Shown in pieces: positions 17,222 through 25,353 of a DNA stretch of 64,000 bases. Position numbers and translations under genes: made by a program. The notes beneath the pieces are model-generated. The model had not been told where the DNA came from and searched no databases. It saw only the letters and a program-made list of their open reading frames with translations. How positions within the stretch are numbered: position 1 is the first letter of the stretch; each line of letters opens with the position of its first letter. Origin of the DNA: JANQPD01 sp963715655 (GTDB lineage: Bacteria > Bacteroidota > Bacteroidia > Flavobacteriales > Schleiferiaceae); contig OY970262.1 of assembly GCA_963715655.1 (NCBI GenBank), forward strand, positions 2,542,001 to 2,606,000, read 5' to 3'.

Positions 17222-17350
17222 TACAACGTGTTTGTGTATGATTTGGTTGCGTGTTTAAGCAATAAAGCTAGCAAATAAATCACAGATAGAAAGTCCGCGA
17301 GGACTTTCGTAAGTAAGCTTTAACTAGCAATGAATTATACACGTTGTGCC
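17222..17350 (-). repeat. Cassette spacer C (attC-like palindrome)
   Basis: The outer arms CAACGTGT and ACACGTTG face each other, with a second near-pairing (GTATGATTTGG against the complement of CAATGAATTATAC). An internal perfect hairpin GAAAGTCC-GCGA-GGACTTTC lies at 17289-17308. It differs in sequence from spacers A and B but has the same position and shape. The IS1182 element begins one base after its end. Confidence 0.55.
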
Positions 17351-17351
17351 T

Positions 17352-19080
17352 GTTGCACAACTATGTTGATAAAGGTAGTATTTTGATTTATATATGTATC
17401 TATCTTATATCTAACTTGCTGTATGCAAGGAAAGAAAGACTATCAAGAAGAGCTATTCACCAACTTTCAGTTGAGCGAGTTTGTACCACCAACTAACGTG
17501 TATCGTAGGCTTAAAGAACTGCTGGATTTAGACTACCTGTACGCTAAAATCAAACCTTATTACGGGGATTGTGGCCAAAAGAGCATAGACCCTGTGGTTT
17601 TCTTTAAACTGTGTTTGGTAGGCTACTTAGAAAACATCATTAGCGACCGCCAGTTGATGCAGCATTGCAACATGCGGCTTGACCTTCGCTACTTTTTAAA
17701 CTACAAGCTTACCGAGCCCATGCCTTGGCACAGCACCTTAAACCGTACCCGAGATTTATTGCCCGAAGCCCTTTTTAAAGAAGTGTTTGAAGAGATACTT
17801 CGCCAATGCGTAAAAAGCGGTTTGGTCAGTGGGCATACACAGGTGGTAGATAGCGCACCCATAAAAGCCAATGCCAGCATGGATAGCCTAGAGCTGAAAG
17901 TGCCTAAAGAAGAGCTAGAAGACCACTTGGCTAAAGTGCGCTACCAAAGCAAGCCAGACCGGGAAAAACATACACCTAAGCGCAAGGCAAAAGAGAATAA
18001 AGCCAGCAAGGAGCAGCAAAGCATTACTGCAACAGAGCGGGAGTTAAAAGAGATAAAAGCCAGAAACAAGAACTGGCAAAAAACACAAGACCAGCGCCCT
18101 GGTGCGCAGCGGCAAAACAGCAAATACACCAGTAACAAAACCCACTACAGCCCTACCGACCCCGATGCCCGGATAAGCGTAAAGCCCGGTAAGGCCAGAA
18201 AGCTAAACTACCTGAGCCAATTAGCGGTTGACCCAGCAACGCACGTTATTACCCATATAGGAGCGGACTTTGCAGACAAGCACGATAGCCGCTGCTTACC
18301 CAAAATTGTAAAGGAGCTACAGCCACGACTAAACAAAATGGGTTTACTACTTAGCACCTTATTGGCAGACACAGGCTACAGCAGCGGAGAAAACTACGCC
18401 ATGCTAGAAGACCAAGGCATAGATGCTTATATACCACCTCACGGAACCTACAAGGGAGGTCCAGAACATTTTACCTATCATAAAGAAGGAGACTATTGGC
18501 TATGCCGTAACAATCAAAAAGTAACCTACCGCAAAACGTTTATAGAAAAGAAGGGCAACAACAAAAAGAAGCTATACCTAACTAAGCCCAGCCAATGCAA
18601 AGGTTGTCCATTTGCAGCAGAGTGCATCGGCAAGAGCCCCGAACGCAGAATTACCATTACCTTTTATAGAGAACACTATGAAAGAATAAAAGAAAAGCTG
18701 GCAACCAAACGCGGGCGGTATATGAAAAGCAAACGGCAAAGTGTGGTAGAGCCTGTTTTTGGTATCCTCACCCAGTTTATGGGCTTAAGAAAAGTGTACA
18801 CCAAGGGTATTAAAAATGCAAACAAACAGATGCTGATGGCCGCTGCCGCTTATAATCTTAAAAAGCTGCTGAAACACGGTAGAAAACCTCCAAAAAGTCT
18901 GGCCAATCAGGTAAAAGTGGGTGCAACCCCTACTTTTTTAAAAACAGGACTTAATAGATTCCTTTCAAGCTTATTTAATCAACCCAATTTTTACCTCAAA
19001 ATTGTTTAGTACAACATGAAAAAAGCCCGTAAAAGGCTTCGTTCAAAATGCAAATCTCAAAAATCATAAGGTTGTGCAAC
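17352..19080 (+). mobile_element. IS1182-family insertion sequence
   Basis: 1729 bp. The ends are inverted: GTTGCACAAC at 17352-17361 and its complement GTTGTGCAAC at 19071-19080, with further similarity inward. No clear target duplication is seen (GCCT on the left, GGCT on the right). The right end contains a stem, read as AAGCCTTTTACGGGCTTTTTTC on the minus strand, that could terminate minus-strand transcripts. It sits at the end of spacer C, that is, at a cassette junction. Confidence 0.85.
17423..19009 (+). CDS. IS1182-family transposase (DDE)
   Basis: 528 aa, full length for IS1182. The DUF772-like N-terminal domain covers about residues 15-110 (SIDPVVFFKLCLVGYLENIISDRQL). The DDE triad can be read at QVVDSAPIKANAS (D), LLADTGYSSGEN (D) and SVVEPVFGILTQFMG (E), with the zinc-knuckle-like CKGCPFAAEC in between. 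Uninterrupted, so potentially active. Confidence 0.95.
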   Translation: MQGKKDYQEELFTNFQLSEFVPPTNVYRRLKELLDLDYLYAKIKPYYGDCGQKSIDPVVFFKLCLVGYLENIISDRQLMQHCNMRLDLRYFLNYKLTEPMPWHSTLNRTRDLLPEALFKEVFEEILRQCVKSGLVSGHTQVVDSAPIKANASMDSLELKVPKEELEDHLAKVRYQSKPDREKHTPKRKAKENKASKEQQSITATERELKEIKARNKNWQKTQDQRPGAQRQNSKYTSNKTHYSPTDPDARISVKPGKARKLNYLSQLAVDPATHVITHIGADFADKHDSRCLPKIVKELQPRLNKMGLLLSTLLADTGYSSGENYAMLEDQGIDAYIPPHGTYKGGPEHFTYHKEGDYWLCRNNQKVTYRKTFIEKKGNNKKKLYLTKPSQCKGCPFAAECIGKSPERRITITFYREHYERIKEKLATKRGRYMKSKRQSVVEPVFGILTQFMGLRKVYTKGIKNANKQMLMAAAAYNLKKLLKHGRKPPKSLANQVKVGATPTFLKTGLNRFLSSLFNQPNFYLKIV

Positions 19081-19108
19081 GGCTACTGTTGTTAGCTGTA
19101 GTCATTGA

Positions 19109-20032
19109 TTACAATTTTTTTAATTCCATTCTTGTTACAATACCATTTTCTAATTGCATTTGGTATAACTTACATTTGTAATCAAGTTTTTTAACCATTT
19201 TAATTACTTCTGACTTGTTTTCCTCAGATGTTCTAGTGCCAAATGTTATTGATTTAATATTATCTGCTAAAATTTTCAAATCAGTATATAATATTTCAGT
19301 CTGATTACTAACTGAAATATTAGTTTTTTTTGTTTGCATATCTGTTACAGAGCTAATAGAACCAAAGCTTTCTGAAAACATAAATCGATATTCATTTTCA
19401 TAGCTCCAGTTAGTTCTTTTTGAAAATATTACATCTTTAATCATCAAATCTCGAACCTCTTTAGTTTCACCATATAATAACATATCTAAAGGTTTGGATT
19501 TTGGATTTAAATTTTCGTGATAAGTAACCTTACCTTCCTTTAGATTCCAAGGTTTATCAATAAATACCTTATCTAATTCAATTACACATCCATAATTTTG
19601 ATCACCATAGTGTGCCCACATTAAATTATTACTGTAAGTATCAGTTACGCATAAGATTCTAAAAATTCTAATTAATGCAGTATTAATATAATTTCTATAG
19701 TCTAAATCAGGGTTACTTGTGATATTTAACATCACATCAACAAAATTTTCTGTACTAAAAGTACCTTGGTCAATCGATAACTTAAAGGCAGCTATTAACA
19801 TTTTAGTATTATGGCTAAATTTATTATAATCATATTCTAATTGATTACCCTTAGCGTACTCCGCTAATATTTCAATATATTTTTCGTGAGCAAATCTATG
19901 TTCTTCAATTGTAAAAGGTACAAATTGACATTCTTCGATATCATTGAATTGTAGTGGACTTGACCATCTCAATGAAAGGTTTTCTAAAATTAACTTTGTT
20001 GTCGATATAGTAGTGTACTTAAAATAGCTCAT
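19109..20032 (-). CDS. DUF2971-family protein
   Basis: 307 aa. Typical DUF2971 landmarks: an N-terminal FKYTTISTTKLILENLSLRWSSPLQFND (fold-entry region), LCVTDTYSNNLMWAHYGDQNYGCVIELD (the C-S-x-MWAHYAD-type motif) and KRTNWSYENEYRFMF. The family occurs mainly in accessory and defence regions, but its biochemistry is not established. The start follows GTTAGCT, and the gene is in the same orientation as the other cassettes. It is separated from them by the IS1182 insertion. Confidence 0.85.
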   Translation of the reverse strand: MSYFKYTTISTTKLILENLSLRWSSPLQFNDIEECQFVPFTIEEHRFAHEKYIEILAEYAKGNQLEYDYNKFSHNTKMLIAAFKLSIDQGTFSTENFVDVMLNITSNPDLDYRNYINTALIRIFRILCVTDTYSNNLMWAHYGDQNYGCVIELDKVFIDKPWNLKEGKVTYHENLNPKSKPLDMLLYGETKEVRDLMIKDVIFSKRTNWSYENEYRFMFSESFGSISSVTDMQTKKTNISVSNQTEILYTDLKILADNIKSITFGTRTSEENKSEVIKMVKKLDYKCKLYQMQLENGIVTRMELKKL

Positions 20033-20195
20033 TTTAAACTCATACTTTCTTTTTTCTGATTACAGCTAACGCACAGCTATCAGACGTGGGGATTTTTATC
20101 TTCTAAAGTTAAATATTGCACTGAACTTTCCAACAACTCCGATCTTTTCCAAACCACAGAAACCCCATGACTGATCAACGAATGTTAGATGTATT

Positions 20196-20930
20196 TTACT
20201 TTTTCTTTCTAAGCCTTTTATATTTTAATTGCATGGCTTTTTCTGGGATTTCATAGAGGTTGTCAAAAACATTTTCAATAATTTCAATTGCTAGCAGCAA
20301 ATCTTCTTTATGCGGAATTGAAAGCTCATGAACTGCTGTATTTCCTAAAAAACGATGTTCATGAAGAATTTCTGCATTTGCTTCTGTAATCTTTCCTTTT
20401 TCATGCAACCCGTTGATTTTAGCTTGAAGGTTCTTGCTTCTGACTTTGATGATGGTTCCATCTTTTTTTGTTTGTTCAATTTCTCCATCAATAATTCCAT
20501 TTTCGTTACAAAGTCCCTCGACTAAAGCTCGTATTCCTGCTCCACATAATGTTAAATTATCGTTGTTATAACTATCAATAGTCTCTCTGTATATTCTTTT
20601 CAAATTAGGAGGGACATTAAAGAAGTCTTTAGTTACCCATGTGTCTTTTGTTCTTTTAGGGTATAAAAGTTCATTGATGTAATATTCGCCATCTTCAGGA
20701 TCATAGTCCTCGGAATTTGAGTGATCTGATCTAAATGAAACAGTTTCACAACCTAGGCATTGTACAATTTCATAGTCATTATTCCATTGATAAAAATCCC
20801 CATATCCCATAGGTTCTTTACCATATTCATTTACACTTGTAAGAACCTTGTGCTTAGTAGTTATTTTACATGTCTGACATAGAATTGAGTGTTCCTTGTC
20901 CACTGACTGATTTAGATCGTATTTTTTCAT
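20196..20930 (-). CDS. DUF4145-domain protein
   Basis: 244 aa from ATG 20930; 16 more codons are open upstream but look non-coding. The N-terminal zinc-ribbon-like pairs CQTCK and CLGC are at about residues 20 and 55. The C-terminal helical DUF4145 domain follows (LTLCGAGIRALVEGLCNENG, then HRFLGNTAVHELSIPHKEDLLLAIEIIENVF). DUF4145 is frequent in restriction and defence contexts, sometimes fused to nucleases, but here it stands alone. The 260 bases upstream to the IS982 element show nothing recognisable. Confidence 0.85.
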   Translation of the reverse strand: MKKYDLNQSVDKEHSILCQTCKITTKHKVLTSVNEYGKEPMGYGDFYQWNNDYEIVQCLGCETVSFRSDHSNSEDYDPEDGEYYINELLYPKRTKDTWVTKDFFNVPPNLKRIYRETIDSYNNDNLTLCGAGIRALVEGLCNENGIIDGEIEQTKKDGTIIKVRSKNLQAKINGLHEKGKITEANAEILHEHRFLGNTAVHELSIPHKEDLLLAIEIIENVFDNLYEIPEKAMQLKYKRLRKKK

Positions 20931-21190
20931 GGTGTTTATCAGAGTGGTGATAATTACATCTAATGGGAGTCCACGCAATAACCCCCATCTAATTTTTCAT
21001 TGTTTTAGAGCAAGGCCTTACGCAGTTTGTAAGGGCACTAAAATAATGCTTTTAATACAGCAACGGATATTGATAGTAATAATTAAGATGTCTTAAATGA
21101 GCTTTAAACAGCTTAAAATAGATTTGAAAAATAAGACCAAGGCTTTTTAACCTTGCTTTTAACTTGTCAGGGCCTAATATGCTAATGTTA

Positions 21191-22210
21191 ACGTCAGTTC
21201 GATGTAAAAAACTTCAAAAAGGTTGAAAGAAAAGAGAGGTTTTTCGTATCTTAAAGGTCTGAAAAACAACAAAATACTACAAAACCTCTCTTATGATTAC
21301 TGATGATAAAGTTATTGAAATCTTCTGTCAAATCGATGATTTCATGAAAGAATATGATAACGTGTTGGAAACTTATGGTATTCCAGCCCCGCAAAACGTC
21401 AAATTGCGAAAGCGTAAGTTCAGGATGTCCGACAGTGAGGTGATGACCATCATGATTCTGTTCCACCTAAAGTCCTACCGTAATCTAAAACACTTTTATA
21501 TTACCCATGTTTGCAGGCACATGGCCGATTTCTTTCCCGATACGGTCTCCTATAACCGTTTTGTGGAGTTGCAAAAAAAAATCATACAACCACTGGCCGT
21601 TTACCTTAAGCTAAGGGCGCTGGGAAAGTGCACCGGCATTTCTTTCATAGACTCCACGTCCCTAAAGGTAAGCCATATTAAACGTGAAAAACAGCACAGG
21701 GTCTTTAAGGGCATTGCCCAGAAAAGCTTTGGCACGATGGGCTGGTTCTATGGGTTTAAACTTCACTTAATAACCAATGATAAAGGAGAAATCATAGAGT
21801 TTTTGATAACCAAGGCAAACGTGGACGACAGGCAGCCACTCAGGGATAAATCCTTTCACGACAAGGTTTTTGGTAAGATATACGGGGATAAGGGCTACTT
21901 GGGAAAAGACCTCTTTGATAAATTGTTTGTAGACGGTATACACCTGATAACCAAAGTAAGGAAGAACATGAAGCGAAAACCAATGGAGTTTATGGATCGC
22001 GTAATCCTACGCAAAAGAGCGGTAATAGAATCCATAAACGATGTACTCAAGAACATCTGCCAAATAGAGCACTCTAGGCATCGGTCATTTGATAACTTCA
22101 TAGGAAATCTAGTGGCAGGACTCACTGCATATAGTTTTCTTGAATCTAAGCCTTCGGTGATAATCCAAGATATGCTCCCTTCAATAACTCTTCCTTAGGT
22201 CGAACTCACG
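21191..22210 (+). mobile_element. IS982-family insertion sequence with target duplication
   Basis: 1020 bp, the normal size for the family. Inverted ends: ACGTCAGTTCGA on the left and CGTGAGTTCGA read inward from 22210. The 9-bp CTAATGTTA occurs immediately on both sides (21182-21190 and 22211-22219), a target-site duplication that marks a recent, simple insertion. The end sequence is related to the MITE at 9086-9281. Confidence 0.88.
21293..22198 (+). CDS. IS982-family transposase
   Basis: 301 aa, complete. DDE residues lie in SFIDSTSLKV (D), KIYGDKGYLG (D) and KRAVIESINDVLK (E). The N-terminal half has KFRMSDSEVMTIMILFHLKSYRNLKHFY, typical of IS982. The stop lies 12 bases before the right end of the element. 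It is a likely source of transposase for the IS982-like MITE. Confidence 0.95.
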   Translation: MITDDKVIEIFCQIDDFMKEYDNVLETYGIPAPQNVKLRKRKFRMSDSEVMTIMILFHLKSYRNLKHFYITHVCRHMADFFPDTVSYNRFVELQKKIIQPLAVYLKLRALGKCTGISFIDSTSLKVSHIKREKQHRVFKGIAQKSFGTMGWFYGFKLHLITNDKGEIIEFLITKANVDDRQPLRDKSFHDKVFGKIYGDKGYLGKDLFDKLFVDGIHLITKVRKNMKRKPMEFMDRVILRKRAVIESINDVLKNICQIEHSRHRSFDNFIGNLVAGLTAYSFLESKPSVIIQDMLPSITLP

Positions 22211-22338
22211 CTAATGTTATAATCATTTTCAGGATTTCCCGTATTTGGTATAGAATGTAGCCACTCAATTCCACCATTTTTGTCAGTAATATATCCCTCT
22301 AAACTTGTGGCAATACATACGCTGTTTGTTTTATACAT
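22211..22338 (-). pseudogene. N-terminal fragment of a dihydrofolate-reductase-like (RibD C-terminal family) gene
   Basis: The minus strand from ATG 22338 reads MYKTNSVCIATSLEGYITDK, then NGGIEWLHSIPN, which is the standard N-terminus of DHFR/RibD-C family proteins. The frame meets the IS982 right end after 43 codons. The sequence on the far side of the IS (21182 leftward) does not continue the family, so the gene was either truncated before the insertion or lost its remainder afterwards. Confidence 0.65.
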
Positions 22339-22775
22339 TCGGTTCTTTTAGCTCTTTCTAAAGGCCAAGTAAAAAGGAGTTGAACACAGCATATTAAATA
22401 ATCAGATGCGTAAACATTTAAAGTAACATCACCACTCTGAAGTTTACAATACATCTTTTAGCCCTAGTTTTTATATGAATAATCACTTCTTTCTCCTTTT
22501 CAAAGAATGGTTGTATTCATTCTAAGATCAAGATACACATGAATTAAAGGTGTTCTGAATGACGCTTAGAAACCATATAATAAGCCCAATTTCTTTAATA
22601 AACTAAACAGTTTTGGTGATTCAAGTGCTGTTTTACACTATACATACATTACTAAAACTATTGACTTTTAAGCAATTAATAGAGGTTGTTAAATAATCAT
22701 TTTTTTCTGTTTGTCAGAACCATCAAAGTATATATATTTGCGCTCCCATTACGGAAAAGGAGAAATCCTTGTATT
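22339..22775. other. 437-base gene-free stretch before tRNA-Asp
   Basis: AT-rich, with stops in all frames. I see no ORF, no IS end and no copy of spacers A-C. The tRNA promoter must lie in the last 100 bases (TATATATTTG about 45 bases upstream of the tRNA is a plausible -7 region). Confidence 0.4.
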
Positions 22776-22849
22776 GGTCCGGTAGTTCAGTTGGTTAGAA
22801 TGCTGCCCTGTCACGGCAGAGGTCGCGGGTTCGAGTCCCGTCCGGACCG
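22776..22849 (+). tRNA. tRNA-Asp (GTC)
   Basis: 74 nt. The acceptor arms GGTCCGG and CCGGACC pair, followed by discriminator G. The D-loop region is AGTTCAGTTGGTTAGA, the anticodon arm CTGCCCTGTCACGGCAG has anticodon GTC, and the T-arm GCGGGTTCGAGTCCCGT is normal. CCA is not encoded. The 3' end is the integration site of the island to the right, and the gene remains intact. Confidence 0.97.
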
Positions 22850-22910
22850 CTATTTATTATGTAAATAAATGCAAAAGCCTGAAAGTCAAACGATTTTCAG
22901 GCTTTTTTTT
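22838..22910 (+). repeat. Left attachment site of the island (attL)
   Basis: The sequence CCGTCCGGACCGCTATTTA and the following 54 bases match 46993-47065 with two mismatches (ATG against TAG after TATTTATT). The first 12 bases are the tRNA-Asp 3' end, and the last part is the tRNA terminator hairpin. Confidence 0.9.
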
Positions 22911-22911
22911 T
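22873..22911 (+). terminator. Terminator of tRNA-Asp
   Basis: Stem AGCCTGAAA / TTTTCAGGCT with a nine-base loop region, followed by a run of nine T. It is duplicated at the right end as part of the attachment repeat. Confidence 0.85.
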
Positions 22912-22920
22912 GAAGCATTC

Positions 22921-23048
22921 CTGTGGCATTTGCAAAAAAGTGCAAATAAATGCACGTATTCTGTGGCAATTTCGGTGCACCGAGTTTTAATCCATAAAAT
23001 GCCACAAAATCCTTCAAAATGTATTTAATGCATTGATTTGCATCGTTT
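22921..23048 (+). promoter_or_regulatory. Left-end recombinase-binding region (putative arm sites)
   Basis: It contains CTGTGGCATTT at 22921, CTGTGGCAATTTC at 22961, AATGCCACAAAA near 22997 and the 18-mer CATTGATTTGCATCGTTT at 23031-23048. AATGCCACAAAA and the 18-mer recur in inverted orientation at the right end at nearly the same distance from the attachment repeat. The integrase promoter must also lie in this region. Confidence 0.5.
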
Positions 23049-23107
23049 TACATATTGCATCATACGTTTCGCTGATTTAATTTTGTTTCAACTTAATAAC
23101 CGCGAAT

Positions 23108-24337
23108 ATGTATACGCAAAATACTGGATTTACCTGCAATTTTTTCCTTAGAAAGTCTAAGCCATTAAAAGATGGGAGCATTCCCATTTATATGAAATTA
23201 GAGCTCAATGGAAAAGTAAAACAAAAGAGCACTGGACTATCAGTACCCGAAGATTTTTGGTTAAGAGCATCTCAAACAGTGGATCAAGCTTGCCCAAACT
23301 TTGAAAACTTAAATAATAGCTTATACAAATTAAGCGAACAATTTGTACGTGCGGCTTTAACCGTAAAGGCCAATAAAAGAAATTTCACCCTAGATAACAT
23401 ACTATGTGAGTATAATGGTAAAAAGGAAATTGAAAGCATACTTGAGTTTTTCGCCTCAAGGTTAGAGAAGATAGAATCACTAATTAATGTTCAATACAAA
23501 AAAGGTACCTATGTTAATTATCGAACAGCACTTAAGCACCTTCGAAATTTCATAAAAACAGAGCTTAGAAAATCAGATATTTTATTGGGAGAGGTACGCG
23601 TTCAATTTTTGGAAGATTTTTTCAACTTTTTAAAAGTGAAATGTAATTGTCAAATAAATTCAGCCAATAAATATATGCGTTCCCTAAGAGCCATATTAAA
23701 CGATGCTAAAAAACATGAGCTCATTACCTATTCACCCTTTGAAAATTATAGCCTTAAATATGAGCAGACCGAGCGCTCTATTTTAACCGAACATGAATTA
23801 AAAGTGCTTATAAAGAAAACCTTTGCAAATGAAAGGTTAGAGAATACGCGTAAAATTTTCTTGTTTGCATGCCTAACGGGGTTAGCGTATGCAGATATAA
23901 AAGACTTAAGAGGTAAACACATAATAAGAGACAATGGTCGGTTGTTTATTCTTAAACCAAGGGTAAAAAGTTCGGTAAAAAGTACCATACCTTTATCTCA
24001 AACAGCAATCACTATTTTGGAGTCATATCAAGTAGAAGAAACACCCTTAAACACCCAGTTGCCACACCCCGAACACACCCTCATCCACACCCCCTCTAAT
24101 CAAAAACTAAATGCCTATTTAAAGGAAATAGCGGATGTATGCGGCTTTGATACGAATTTAACCTTTCATTGTGCAAGGCATACGTTTGCTACCACCGTTA
24201 CATTATCTAATGGAGTACCTATGGAGAGTGTAAGTAAGATGCTAGGACACACCTCTATGAAAACCACTCAGATTTATGCGAAAGTATTGGAGAGTAAATT
24301 ATTGGATGATATGGCTAATGTTTTTGAAAAGTATTAA
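23108..24337 (+). CDS. Tyrosine recombinase (island integrase)
   Basis: 409 aa, Bacteroidota type. The N-terminal arm-binding domain (FFLRKSKPLKDGSIPIYMKLELNGK) is followed by a SAM-like core-binding domain (about 125-215) and a catalytic domain with H354-C-A-R357-H358, H381 in MLGHTSM and the nucleophile Y390 in TTQIYAKV. The usual first arginine position reads TGLAYADIKDL, as in many Bacteroidota integrases. It lies 200 bases inside attL and reads into the island, which fits a tRNA-targeting integrase. Confidence 0.93.
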   Translation: MYTQNTGFTCNFFLRKSKPLKDGSIPIYMKLELNGKVKQKSTGLSVPEDFWLRASQTVDQACPNFENLNNSLYKLSEQFVRAALTVKANKRNFTLDNILCEYNGKKEIESILEFFASRLEKIESLINVQYKKGTYVNYRTALKHLRNFIKTELRKSDILLGEVRVQFLEDFFNFLKVKCNCQINSANKYMRSLRAILNDAKKHELITYSPFENYSLKYEQTERSILTEHELKVLIKKTFANERLENTRKIFLFACLTGLAYADIKDLRGKHIIRDNGRLFILKPRVKSSVKSTIPLSQTAITILESYQVEETPLNTQLPHPEHTLIHTPSNQKLNAYLKEIADVCGFDTNLTFHCARHTFATTVTLSNGVPMESVSKMLGHTSMKTTQIYAKVLESKLLDDMANVFEKY

Positions 24338-24371
24338 TTTATGGCGAAATATTCAATATTGTAATTAGATT

Positions 24372-24464
24372 AACAACCTCAACGCCACAGAACTTGAAGA
24401 AATTTATGGGAATAGGGTGAGGAGCCGTTTACGAGAAATGTTTAATCAAATTTCACGTGTATGA
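24372..24464 (+). pseudogene. C-terminal remnant of a DnaC/IstB-like ATPase
   Basis: An open stretch of 30 codons reads NNLNATELEEIYGNRVRSRL and then REMFNQISRV before TGA. This is the characteristic tail of DnaC/IstB-type helicase-loader ATPases. No upstream part of the gene exists here, so it is a relic, probably of an earlier mobile element. Confidence 0.45.
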
Positions 24465-24540
24465 AGTGATAAACGAAAGTAACGTTAAAATTACCGCACC
24501 ATCATTTTCTCTTTATCAATCAACTCTTGTTGTATTGACC

Positions 24541-25122
24541 TCATAAACGTTCACAATCTTCGTGATTCATATCCAAATCTATCACGTTTAAGATGTCTCC
24601 ATTGGTGCTGTGGTGTAGCACAAATATTCCATCTTGGGCAATAGTATTGACAGCGGTGTTGCGCAAGGCTCCTCTTTTTAATTAAGTGAGCCAGTAAACT
24701 TCACCGTTGTCCTGGGTGTCCATCCAATAATCTATGTCAGGGCATTCCGAAATGCTAGTGGTAGAGACAGAGTCTGAGCCCGGCATCCGCAGCCAGTTGA
24801 AAACCCCACTGGTATCGTATTGGATAAGGAAGTTAGATTTTCTACGTGGCTCTTGAAAAACATAGGGTTCATATACAACGGTATCTGTATCAAAATGGGC
24901 TGAGTCGAGGGGTTGGTTGTAACCCGACACATATACTAAGTTGTTCACAACCTTTAAATCAACTGCCTCTTCCCCACTCTTACTACCAAGCACTTTACTC
25001 CAGCGATGAATCGATGTCTGGCTAACGTTAAACTCCTCACACAGAGCCTTTGTAGTTTTTCCAGACTCTAACAATTCTAAAATGGTTCGTTTAAACTCTT
25101 GATCGTAATTGATTTTCCCCAT
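24541..25122 (-). pseudogene. Chimeric relic: transposase-type HTH joined to a beta-propeller-like fragment
   Basis: From ATG 25122 the first 50 residues (MGKINYDQEFKRTILELLES through FNVSQTSIHRWSKVL) are an IS3-type OrfA helix-turn-helix. From about residue 52 the sequence changes to VVNNLVYVSGYNQPL, FLIQYDTSGVFNWLRMPGSD and DNGEVYWLT, the repeat style of secreted propeller proteins. An in-frame TAA at 24682 interrupts it; the same frame then continues with similar sequence (AQDGIFVLHHSTNGDILNVIDLD) to TGA at 24541. Both halves look like fragments fused by a past transposition. Confidence 0.55.
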
Positions 25123-25353
25123 TTTGCTAACCTAATTTATTCACTTAAAAATTTATCAGTAAAACTAGACTATCCACTGCCTCGAGAATAATTCATTATA
25201 GAAACTGAGGTATCTGATACCAGATAAATCCTAATTTTTATCAGAAACAGATGTAATTACCTAATTAATTTAAGTCAAAGACATCCATAATTGAAGTTTG
25301 TAAAGAATTTTTCTATATTTTCGATTAAAATTAATCTAAATAAAAATCTGTTT

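Noticed and set aside
22686..22868. A 60-aa ORF spanning tRNA-Asp.
   Set aside because: It reads through the tRNA gene (translation GPVVQLVRMLPCHGRGRGFESRP is the usual tRNA artefact).
23108..24337. The tyrosine recombinase as an integron integrase (IntI) for the cassette array; it is transcribed divergently from the cassettes, as intI would be.
   Set aside because: Its arm-binding and SAM-like domains are of the Bacteroidota island type, it lies inside attL of the tRNA-Asp island, and no IntI-specific extra segment is seen.
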